Source of the DNA: Marinomonas lutimaris
GTDB lineage: Bacteria; Pseudomonadota; Gammaproteobacteria; Pseudomonadales; Marinomonadaceae
Length of the DNA: 54,078 nucleotides
Assembly: GCF_019426345.1 (NCBI RefSeq)
Contig: NZ_JAHLLW010000023.1
Coordinates: 1-54,078, forward strand
Direction of reading: 5' to 3'
Positions 15,636 to 23,557 of the stretch are shown piece by piece (the first letter of the stretch is position 1; every line of letters starts with the position of its first letter). A program made the position numbers and the translations under genes. A model generated the notes under the pieces. It saw nothing but the letters and a program-made list of their open reading frames with translations, had not been told where the DNA came from and ran no database searches.

Positions 15636-17735
15636 TTATTCGCCTTTAAGCTTGCCCGCCTGAATGGCTGTGATGGCAATGGTGTAGACAATATCGTCGA
15701 CTAATGCACCACGTGATAAGTCATTAACCGGTTTGCGAATACCTTGCAGCATAGGTCCGATGCTGACGACGTCGGCACTGCGTTGAACGGCTTTGTAAGT
15801 CGTGTTGCCGGTATTTAAATCAGGGAAAATAAATACAGTCGCTTTACCAGCTACCTTGCTGTTTGGTGCTTTTTGTTTTGCAACCTTTTCCATAATGGCT
15901 GCGTCGTATTGCAGAGGGCCGTCTATTAATAAATCAGGACGAAGTTTTTGTGCAATCGAAGTAGCTTCTCGGACTTTGTCGACATCATTACCTGTACCAG
16001 AACCGCCAGTACTGTAACTAATCATGGCGACTTTGGGTGTGATGCCAAAAGCAGCAGCAGAATCAGCACTTTGAATGGCAATTTCTGCAAGTTGCTCAGC
16101 CGTTGGATCTGGGTTGATAGCGCAATCACCATAGACCAATACTTGATCCGGCAAGCACATAAAGAAAATTGATGAGACAAGATTTGAGTTAGGTGATGTC
16201 TTTATTAATTGCAGAGCAGGGCGGATGGTGTTTGCCGTAGTGTGTACAGCACCAGAAACCAAACCATCCACATCGCCAACTTGCAGCATCATGGTGCCTA
16301 ATACTACGTTGTCTTCAAGTTGCTCACGAGCAACGATATCAGTTAGTCCGCGGCTCTTTCTTAATTCAACCATTGGCGCTACGTAACGTTCACGAATGCT
16401 GCTTGGGTCAAGTATTTCAACGCCATGGCTTAGCTCAATACCATTGTTTTGAGCAATTCGAAGGATCTCGGTTTCGTTACCTAGTAATGTGCAGCGAGCA
16501 ATACCGCGTTCAGCACAGATAGACGCCGCTTGAATGGTGCGAATCTCTTCGCCTTCTGGAAGAATAATGCGTTTGTTCAACGAACGAGCGAGCTCAATCA
16601 AACGGAATCGGAAAGCAGGAGGAGAAAGTTTTCTTTCTTCTTGGTTTAGGGCAAATGAGTTGATCCAGTCGTGATCGATACAACGAGCAATATGCTCTTT
16701 CACCATCAGGACTCGCTCTTTATCGTCAAGCGGAATTTCTTGGTTGAATGATTGCATGTTAATAACCGTTTCCCAGCTGTTCGATTCAACAGAGAGAACA
16801 GGTAATCCTTTCGCCATCGCTTTGCCACAAAGCGCCATCAGTGCTTCACTTGGCTGGTAGCCGCCAGTCACAACTAATGCAGCGATTTTAATATCATTAA
16901 GTGCTGCAATGGCTGTTGCCATTATAATGTCAGTCCGATCACCTGGTGTGAAGACCAACACGCCGGGGCGCAAAGCTTCAAGCATATTTTCAACACCGCG
17001 AGCACAAAGCGTATAAGATTGTACTCGGCGAGATTCGATCTCACCTGCATTGATAATACGAGCGCCAAGAAAGTCCGCCACATCTTTAACGCGAGGATAG
17101 GTTAGCTCGTCTGCTTTTGGTATTTGCCCTAGCAGACTAAAGTTACGTTTGAAAATTCCCCTTTGAGCAAAAAGATCGCCGTATGATTTGACGCCTAGAG
17201 ATCCAGGTGTAGTTTTGTTCAAAATACAGCCAATCACATCGTTGGCTTTAATGCCACCATAAGAACCAGCGGCAATTTCAACATGATGTTCAAGTTCGTT
17301 AACTCGCATGTTGTTCGGTGCAGTGACTAAAACCAATCCAGCATCTAGTGTTCTTGCAATGGCTTTATTTAATCGAGTCGCATAGGGATGTCCTGCAATT
17401 TGAGCAAGACCTTCCACAATTACTGTTGAGTCAGGTTCTACGCTGGCTTGAAAGCGGCCAACGATTTCTTCCATGAGTTCGTCGATATTGTCGTTGTACA
17501 AGTAGCGTTCCGCTTCATGCAGTGGAATAGGTTCAGCGGGGGTCAGTGTTGAACCCTGAGCAACCATAGCTGTTGATTTGTCAGGACCTTTATCTCCAGG
17601 TTGAGGTTGGGCGATTGGCTTGAAAAAACTGGCTTTTAGGCCTTGTTGCTCGAGCGCGCGGACAAGACCTACAGAGACTGATGTTAAGCCGACGCCTGGG
17701 CCTGTAGGAACGGTCATGAGTACATTTATTGACAT
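15636..17735 (-). CDS. pta: Phosphate acetyltransferase
   Basis: Converts acetyl-CoA and phosphate to acetyl phosphate. The 699-residue long form has an N-terminal P-loop-like domain (MTVPTGPGVGLTSVSVGL), a central DRTGG domain (GVLVFTPGDRTDIIMATAIA), and the C-terminal catalytic PTA_PTB domain (SYSTGGSG, PDLNTGNTTYKAVQRS). It is last of a nadC-ackA-pta run and 46 nt after ackA, so acetate overflow enzymes are made together. Confidence 0.96.
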   Translation of the reverse strand: MSINVLMTVPTGPGVGLTSVSVGLVRALEQQGLKASFFKPIAQPQPGDKGPDKSTAMVAQGSTLTPAEPIPLHEAERYLYNDNIDELMEEIVGRFQASVEPDSTVIVEGLAQIAGHPYATRLNKAIARTLDAGLVLVTAPNNMRVNELEHHVEIAAGSYGGIKANDVIGCILNKTTPGSLGVKSYGDLFAQRGIFKRNFSLLGQIPKADELTYPRVKDVADFLGARIINAGEIESRRVQSYTLCARGVENMLEALRPGVLVFTPGDRTDIIMATAIAALNDIKIAALVVTGGYQPSEALMALCGKAMAKGLPVLSVESNSWETVINMQSFNQEIPLDDKERVLMVKEHIARCIDHDWINSFALNQEERKLSPPAFRFRLIELARSLNKRIILPEGEEIRTIQAASICAERGIARCTLLGNETEILRIAQNNGIELSHGVEILDPSSIRERYVAPMVELRKSRGLTDIVAREQLEDNVVLGTMMLQVGDVDGLVSGAVHTTANTIRPALQLIKTSPNSNLVSSIFFMCLPDQVLVYGDCAINPDPTAEQLAEIAIQSADSAAAFGITPKVAMISYSTGGSGTGNDVDKVREATSIAQKLRPDLLIDGPLQYDAAIMEKVAKQKAPNSKVAGKATVFIFPDLNTGNTTYKAVQRSADVVSIGPMLQGIRKPVNDLSRGALVDDIVYTIAITAIQAGKLKGE

Positions 17736-17781
17736 ATCTGATGAATCCTAAATTAGTCCATTATGGTTAGCATGGTTTTGA

Positions 17782-18972
17782 TCATTGCTGAATTAAACTT
17801 ATAGTATCAAGTGCAATCATTAGCTCTTCGTTAGTTGGTATAATCCATACATGCGTGTTGCTGTTTTCTGAGCTAATATTTAGCGTTTCACCACGAGGGG
17901 CGTTTTCATTTAATGCTGAGTCTATACAGATATTTAACGCTTTCAAATGATTACAAATGACTTGACGTAAATAGCTAGAATTCTCACCGATTCCGCCAGT
18001 AAAGACCAAGTGATCAATACTTTCTAAAGTAGTTGCTACACTTGCTAAGTGTTTGGCCGTACGCGCTGCAAACATGTCTAAAGCCAGTTTCGCTCTTTGG
18101 TCTCCAGATTCCATAGCTTCTTCTAGTGTACGGCAGTCGTTTGAAATTTCTGACACGCCAAGCAGGCCGCTTTTTTTATTGAGAATATCAAGAGCGGCGT
18201 CAGCCGATATGTTTTCAGCTTGGCTAATAAAAGAAAGTAAGCTTGGGTCCAAACTTCCAGATCGAGTGCCCATCATTAGGCCTTCTAATGGCGTGATCCC
18301 CATACTGGTATCAGAGGATTGGCCTTTGTTAATTGCACAAGTGCTGGCGCCATTACCTAGATGGGCGACGAGTACACCTTGAAGATCACTCCCTTGCGCG
18401 ATTTCTGCTAAACGTTGGCTGATATAACGATAGCTTGTTCCATGAAAACCGTACTTGCGGAAATGATGTTCACGATAGAAATGCATTGGAATGGGGTACA
18501 GATATTGTTCTGGAGCCAAAGTTTGATGGAACGCTGTATCAAAAACTGCGACTTGAGGTAAGCCCGGAAAAAGCTCAAAGGCAACTTCCATTCCTTTTGC
18601 ATGTGCAGGGTTATGTAGCGGAGCAAATTGTGCGCACTCTTTAATACCTTTAATAACGTCTTGATTGATTAAAACAGACTTACTAAAAGTTTCTCCGCCA
18701 TGTACAACTCTGTGTCCGATGCCAGCTAATGACTTTTCTATAATTGTATGGTTTTTAAGCCAGGCTTTTATTTGCGCAACAGCATTTTTGTGGCTGCTAT
18801 CCTCAAGTTGAATAACATTTTTTTGCCCTTCAAACTTGAAGGATATGCTGCTTTCATCTGAACCTAATCGGTCAGCGATACCTTCAACTAAAGTATCTTG
18901 TCCGGCATTGGCAAGAATGGCAAACTTCAAAGAAGAGCTTCCACAGTTGATGACTAAAATACTATCTTTCAT
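17782..18972 (-). CDS. ackA: Acetate kinase
   Basis: Converts acetyl phosphate and ADP to acetate and ATP. The 396-residue protein carries INCGSSSLKFAIL, HRVVHGGE, FHGTSYRYIS, VAHLGNGAS, MGTRSGSLDP and FTGGIGENS, all ASKHA-fold signatures. Its ribosome-binding site CAGGAA overlaps the 3' end of nadC, whose stop is 2 nt upstream, so expression is coupled. Confidence 0.97.
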   Translation of the reverse strand: MKDSILVINCGSSSLKFAILANAGQDTLVEGIADRLGSDESSISFKFEGQKNVIQLEDSSHKNAVAQIKAWLKNHTIIEKSLAGIGHRVVHGGETFSKSVLINQDVIKGIKECAQFAPLHNPAHAKGMEVAFELFPGLPQVAVFDTAFHQTLAPEQYLYPIPMHFYREHHFRKYGFHGTSYRYISQRLAEIAQGSDLQGVLVAHLGNGASTCAINKGQSSDTSMGITPLEGLMMGTRSGSLDPSLLSFISQAENISADAALDILNKKSGLLGVSEISNDCRTLEEAMESGDQRAKLALDMFAARTAKHLASVATTLESIDHLVFTGGIGENSSYLRQVICNHLKALNICIDSALNENAPRGETLNISSENSNTHVWIIPTNEELMIALDTISLIQQ

Positions 18973-18974
18973 AG

Positions 18975-19823
18975 TTATTCCTGAGATACGCGCAAAGACA
19001 GATCTATTGCTTGGATGTGTTTTGTTAATGCGCCAATGGAAACAAAGTCAACGCCTGTAGCAGCGACTTTTAACAGACGATCTTTGTCCATGTTTCCCGA
19101 TGCTTCAAATTTCACTTGGCCTTTGAAGTCGGCAACCGCTTTGCTCATATCTTCATAGGAGAAATTGTCCAGCATAATGATGTCTGCACCAGCTGCAACG
19201 GCCATGGCAACTTCATCAAGATTTTCAGTTTCTACCTCAATGGTTTTACCTGGTGCAATTTTCTGTGCCATGCTGACGGCATTGGCAATGGAGCCAGCAG
19301 CCATAATGTGATTTTCTTTTATGAGAAACGCGTCATATAAACCCATTCGGTGATTCCTTCCACCACCAACTGTGACTGCATATTTTTGTGCTTGGCGCAT
19401 TCCGGGTAGTGTTTTTCGAGTATCTAGGATGGTTAGTTGGGTATTAGATACAATTTCGCTGTATTGACGAGTCACTGTGGCTGTATAAGACAGTGTTTGT
19501 AGAAAATTTAAAGCAGTGCGTTCACCCGTTAGGATGGTTCTTGCGTGACCTTTAATCGTCAAAAATGCTTTATTGGGTTCTAATAAGTCACCATCATTAT
19601 TGTGCCAAGTGAGAGAGACTCGATCACCTAGTTGAGAGAATACTTCGTTTACCCACGCTTGGCCGCATAAAACAGCAAGCTCTCGGCTGATTACAGTGGC
19701 GGAGATTTCTTGATCATCAGGGATTAGCTGAGCTGTTATATCTCCTAAGCCCATATCTTCTTCTAATGCAAAAGTAACTTGCGATTGAATGTGCTCGGTT
19801 AATAGAGCGTTCAAAAGGGTCAT
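18975..19823 (-). CDS. nadC: Nicotinate-nucleotide pyrophosphorylase (carboxylating)
   Basis: De novo NAD synthesis: quinolinate plus PRPP gives nicotinate mononucleotide. The 282-residue protein has ALEEDMGLGDIT near the N-terminus, LNFLQTLSYTAT, DTRKTLPGMRQAQKYAV, GGGRNHRMGL, IKENH and VETENLDE; the barrel ends with FEASGN and VDFVSIGALTKH. It heads an unusual run with ackA and pta; no ampD neighbour is present as in Pseudomonas. Confidence 0.96.
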   Translation of the reverse strand: MTLLNALLTEHIQSQVTFALEEDMGLGDITAQLIPDDQEISATVISRELAVLCGQAWVNEVFSQLGDRVSLTWHNNDGDLLEPNKAFLTIKGHARTILTGERTALNFLQTLSYTATVTRQYSEIVSNTQLTILDTRKTLPGMRQAQKYAVTVGGGRNHRMGLYDAFLIKENHIMAAGSIANAVSMAQKIAPGKTIEVETENLDEVAMAVAAGADIIMLDNFSYEDMSKAVADFKGQVKFEASGNMDKDRLLKVAATGVDFVSIGALTKHIQAIDLSLRVSQE

Positions 19824-19974
19824 GTACTATCCTAATTATGCCAAGTAAATAAATAAGCATTGTAGCTTTATATTGTTAATGCGTCAGTGTTGATTTTTTA
19901 TATTCATTGATTTGCATGGTCTTTCTGTACAGAAAAAGGCATGGATCCGCAACTTTTTTGCATAGGATGATTTT

Positions 19975-20148
19975 TTAAATGAAATTTTCGTGTTTGTTAA
20001 GTTGCCGAATTTCTGTCTCTACAAGAGTGGCGATCGGAGGTAAGTGGGTCTTGATGGCGCTAATAATGTGATACAGATAATCATTTTTTGAATGGTACTT
20101 TGGCGTGAGTGCTGTGTATTCTTTGCCTGCTGAAGCTAGATGGAGAAT
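19975..20148 (-). pseudogene. Orphan coding remnant without start codon
   Basis: A 57-codon minus-strand frame ends in KYHSKNDYLYHIISAIKTH...RQLNKHENFI. It has coding-like composition and helix-like spacing of hydrophobic residues, but no ATG, GTG or TTG before an upstream TGA. It looks like the C-terminal tail of a lost gene. The parent family is not recognised; chance cannot be excluded. Confidence 0.35.
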
Positions 20149-20150
20149 TC

Positions 20151-20231
20151 ATGTGGTTTATATATCTTATATTTCTGGTGAATTTTGGTGTGGTCGTTAC
20201 AAGCTTTAAACCGTTTATTATGGGCTTTTAG
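20151..20231 (+). CDS. Possible 26-aa single-membrane-helix peptide
   Basis: ATG at 20151 with GGAG five bases upstream encodes MWFIYLIFLVNFGVVVTSFK and six more residues, an almost entirely hydrophobic segment of one membrane span. Short hydrophobic frames arise easily in AT-rich DNA, so support is weak. No homologue is known to me. Confidence 0.25.
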   Translation: MWFIYLIFLVNFGVVVTSFKPFIMGF

Positions 20232-20365
20232 CCTTTTTCTAGATAAATTCTAGAGGATTTAAAAGCTTCAAAAGTGCGTTGAGGACTTCAATCTTTATGT
20301 GGGTGGCTAGGCGATCTCTTGATTAGGTGTTAATCTAACGCCCGAATTAGGTGCTTCTGATATGT

Positions 20366-20396
20366 AAAAAAGCCTTATTTAGTGTAAGGTTTTAGT
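20366..20396 (+). terminator. Terminator-like hairpin in the nadC-aceE gap
   Basis: AAAGCCTTA pairs with TAAGGTTTT with one G-U pair and a 7-nt loop; the right arm supplies a short T run. It may close a short upstream transcript. Confidence 0.35.
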
Positions 20397-20510
20397 AAAA
20401 TATCTAGAGTGCAAAAATCTTAGAAACGCTTTATCTATGCACTTTCTAAGTAAAAGACTTTGATTTTTTACATGTATTTAGTAAGGCTACTTGCATGTGG
20501 AAATTTAATG

Positions 20511-20534
20511 TTGGGTTTGATGAACCAAACCCAA
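20511..20534. promoter_or_regulatory. Perfect 9-bp inverted repeat upstream of aceE
   Basis: TTGGGTTTG (20511-20519) and CAAACCCAA (20526-20534) are separated by 6 nt. No T run follows, so it is more like an operator or leader stem than a terminator. No known regulator motif is recognised. Confidence 0.45.
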
Positions 20535-20613
20535 ATTGGAAGCGAACTGACTAGATTTATAGTAGTCGATGCAATGGAAATAAAATTAAAACAATAATAA
20601 TTGCCATTGGAAC

Positions 20614-20664
20614 GGATAAAAACGACGCGTTTTAAAACGTAACAAACAGTGCGTCGTTTTATCC
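20614..20664. promoter_or_regulatory. Long imperfect inverted repeat in the aceE upstream region
   Basis: GGATAAAAACGACGC (20614-20628) and GCGTCGTTTTATCC (20651-20664) match except for one extra A, with a 22-nt loop. It lies about 130 nt before aceE. In RNA it would be a stable stem ending in TTTTATCC, compatible with attenuation; this is inference. Confidence 0.5.
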
Positions 20665-20794
20665 TAGGTCGGCTGGAACTTAGTGGCTATTCATATAAGT
20701 TCCGACGGTTCGTTTAAGTAGCCTCCAAGGCTTAAACACACATAATGTCCTTGGTAGGTTAGTATCTGTTCTAATAGCGGGAGTTATTAACACG

Positions 20795-23461
20795 ATGACT
20801 GAGCAGCATATTCTCGAAGACATCGATCCAATTGAAACAAAAGAGTGGGTCGATGCGCTTGAGTCTGTCCTTCGCGAAGAAGGTCCTGATCGCGCGCAAT
20901 ACATTTTAAATCGTTTGACGAATGAAGCTTCAAAAGCTGGTTCGTCTTTACCGTCGTCTATCACGACTGCATACCGAAACACAATCGCTCCTGAAAATGA
21001 GAAGCCATTGCCGGGTGATGTATTTATGGAGCGTCGTATACGTTCTATAATTCGTTGGAATGCATTGGCTATGGTAATGAAGGCAAACCGTGTTGATTCA
21101 ACACTTGGCGGCCACATTACAAGTTTCTCTTCTGCAGCAACGCTTTATGATATCGGCTTTAACCACTTTTTCCGTGGTAATGACGGTAAACAACAAGCGG
21201 ATATGGTCTTTTTCCAAGGTCATATTTCTCCTGGTATTTACGCGCGTTCATATATTGAAGGACGCCTGACAGACGAGCAGCTTGATAACTTCCGTCGCGA
21301 AGTGGATGGCAAAGGTATCTCTTCTTACCCACATCCTTGGTTGATGCCGGATTACTGGCAGTTCCCAACAGTGTCTATGGGATTAGGGCCTTTACAGGCG
21401 ATTTACCAAGCACATGTTATGAAGTACCAGCATAGTCGTGGCCTTATCGACCAAGGCGACCGTAAAGTATGGGCGTTTCTAGGTGATGGAGAGTGTGATG
21501 AGCCAGAATCTTTAGGTGCAATCGCTCTTGCTGGGCGTGAAAATCTAGACAACCTTATTTTCGTGATCAACTGTAACCTACAGCGTCTTGATGGCCCTGT
21601 ACGCGGTAACAGCAAAATTGTTCAGGAACTTGAAGGTGTATTCCGTGGCGCTGGCTGGAATGTCATTAAGTGTCTATGGGGTCGTCATTGGGATCCTCTT
21701 TTCGCGAAAGATCACAACGGTTTGCTTGTTAAGCGTATGAACGAAGTTTGCGATGGTGAACTTCAGAACTACAAAGCAAATGGTGGTGCTTATACTCGTG
21801 AACATTTCTTCGGCAAATATCCAGAATTGCTAGAAATGGTTAAAGACATGACTGACGATGAGATTATGAATCTTAATCGTGGCGGCCATGATCCTTACAA
21901 AGTTTACGCAGCGTATTCTGAAGCAACTTCTCATAAAGGTCAGCCGACCGTTATCTTGGCGCAAACCGTTAAAGGTTACGGCATGTTTAAAGCGGCTGAA
22001 GCGCAAAACACTGCGCACCAAACGAAGAAGTTGGATGAAGAATCCCTTGCTCAGTTCCGCGATAAATTCGGTATCCCTATTAGCGATGAAGAGCTAAAAG
22101 ACTTGCCGTATTACAAGCCGGCTGAAGACAGTCCTGAAATGCAATATATGCGCTCTCGTCGTAAAGAGTTGCATGGTGCTTTCCCTATTCGTAACCATGA
22201 TTGTGAAGCGCTTGAAGTTCCTTCTTTGGAAGCGTTTAAGTCTCAGATCGCGGGAACAAATGGGCGTGAAATTTCTACTACTATGGCGTTTGTGCGTGCA
22301 CTAAACGTTATGGTTAAAGATAAAGAAATTGGCAAACGTGTTGTACCGATTGTTGCTGATGAAGCTCGTACTTTTGGTATGGAAGGCATGTTCCGTCAGC
22401 TAGGTATTTACTCATCTGAAGGTCAGCGTTATACGCCTCATGACCATACTCAGATTATGTATTACAAAGAATCTGCTGACGGTCAAATTCTGCAAGAAGG
22501 TATCAATGAGCCAGGTGCATTCTCTGCATGGTTGGCATTGGCTACATCTTATGCAAACAGCGCTCTTCCAATGATTCCTGTTTATATCTACTACTCAATG
22601 TTTGGTTTCCAGCGTATTGGTGACTTGGCTTGGGCGGCAGGTGATTCGCAGGCACGCGGTTTCTTGATTGGTGCTACAGCAGGTCGTACTACGCTAAATG
22701 GTGAAGGTTTGCAGCATGAAGATGGTCATTCCCATATTCAAGCTGGCCTAATTCCAAACTGTGTGTCTTACGATCCAACATATTCATACGAAGTTGCTGT
22801 TATTATGCAAGATGGCTTGCGTCGTATGTATAAAGAAAAAGAAAGTGTTTTCTATTACCTAACAGTAATGAATGAAAACTACACGCACGAAGATATGCCT
22901 GAAGGTGTTGAAGAAGGCATTATTAAGGGTATGTATAAGCTTAAATCTCATGCTAAGAAAGCCAATAAGAAACAAGTTCAATTGCTTGGTTCTGGCGTTA
23001 TTCTTCGTGAAGTTGAAGCGGCTGCAGAGATTCTATTTAATGATTTCGGTGTTAACTCTGATATTTGGAGTGTAACGTCTTTTAATGAGCTACGTCGCGA
23101 AGGTCTTGATGTAAGTCGTTGGAATATGCTTCACCCTGAGTCAGAAGCTCGCATATCTTATGTTGAATCTTGCTTGAATGGAAACGGTCCTGTTATTGCA
23201 TCTACTGATCATATTAAATTGTTCGCAGATCAAATTCGTCCATTCGTAAAAGGTACATACAACGTGCTTGGTACAGATGGTTTTGGCCGCAGTGATACTC
23301 GTGCTCAATTGCGTCACTTCTTTGAAGTTAACCGCTATTGGGTAGTGGTTTCTGCCTTGAATGCACTGGCAAAAGACGGTGTGATTGATGCATCTGTAGT
23401 TAGTGGGGCGATTGCTAAGTTTGGTTTAGATCCTGAGAAGCCAAACCCTGTAACTTGCTAA
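20795..23461 (+). CDS. aceE: Pyruvate dehydrogenase E1 component (homodimeric type)
   Basis: Thiamine-diphosphate-dependent decarboxylation of pyruvate and acetyl transfer to the E2 lipoyl groups. The 888-residue single-chain E1 of gammaproteobacteria shows GGHITSFSSAATLYDIGFNH, the TPP motif GDGECDEPES...NLIFVINCN, VPIVADEARTFGMEG and LQHEDGHSH. A GGGAG lies 11 nt upstream of the ATG. aceF follows after 96 nt. No lpd (E3) gene is found in the window, so E3 must come from elsewhere. Confidence 0.97.
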   Translation: MTEQHILEDIDPIETKEWVDALESVLREEGPDRAQYILNRLTNEASKAGSSLPSSITTAYRNTIAPENEKPLPGDVFMERRIRSIIRWNALAMVMKANRVDSTLGGHITSFSSAATLYDIGFNHFFRGNDGKQQADMVFFQGHISPGIYARSYIEGRLTDEQLDNFRREVDGKGISSYPHPWLMPDYWQFPTVSMGLGPLQAIYQAHVMKYQHSRGLIDQGDRKVWAFLGDGECDEPESLGAIALAGRENLDNLIFVINCNLQRLDGPVRGNSKIVQELEGVFRGAGWNVIKCLWGRHWDPLFAKDHNGLLVKRMNEVCDGELQNYKANGGAYTREHFFGKYPELLEMVKDMTDDEIMNLNRGGHDPYKVYAAYSEATSHKGQPTVILAQTVKGYGMFKAAEAQNTAHQTKKLDEESLAQFRDKFGIPISDEELKDLPYYKPAEDSPEMQYMRSRRKELHGAFPIRNHDCEALEVPSLEAFKSQIAGTNGREISTTMAFVRALNVMVKDKEIGKRVVPIVADEARTFGMEGMFRQLGIYSSEGQRYTPHDHTQIMYYKESADGQILQEGINEPGAFSAWLALATSYANSALPMIPVYIYYSMFGFQRIGDLAWAAGDSQARGFLIGATAGRTTLNGEGLQHEDGHSHIQAGLIPNCVSYDPTYSYEVAVIMQDGLRRMYKEKESVFYYLTVMNENYTHEDMPEGVEEGIIKGMYKLKSHAKKANKKQVQLLGSGVILREVEAAAEILFNDFGVNSDIWSVTSFNELRREGLDVSRWNMLHPESEARISYVESCLNGNGPVIASTDHIKLFADQIRPFVKGTYNVLGTDGFGRSDTRAQLRHFFEVNRYWVVVSALNALAKDGVIDASVVSGAIAKFGLDPEKPNPVTC

Positions 23462-23478
23462 TTACCTAACAAGCTAGG

Positions 23479-23522
23479 TATCTGGCTTAGTGTATATTTA
23501 TACCTAAGTCAGATAAGTTTTT
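23479..23522 (+). terminator. Hairpin with short T run between aceE and aceF
   Basis: TATCTGGCTTAG (23479-23490) and CTAAGTCAGATA (23504-23515) form a 12-bp stem with one G-U pair, followed by AGTTTTTAAG. A partial terminator or processing stem would let aceE and aceF levels differ. Confidence 0.5.
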
Positions 23523-23557
23523 AAGTTTGATGCGTCTATAAGACAAAGGAGATTTCT

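Larger units (their letters stand above)
19824..20794. other. Long gap between nadC and aceE
   Basis: About 970 bases without a full gene. It holds a start-less minus-strand open frame (19975-20148), a possible 26-codon plus-strand frame (20151-20231), a terminator-like hairpin near 20366-20394, and two larger inverted repeats at 20511-20534 and 20614-20664. The rest appears to be aceE upstream regulatory or leader DNA. Confidence 0.6.
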
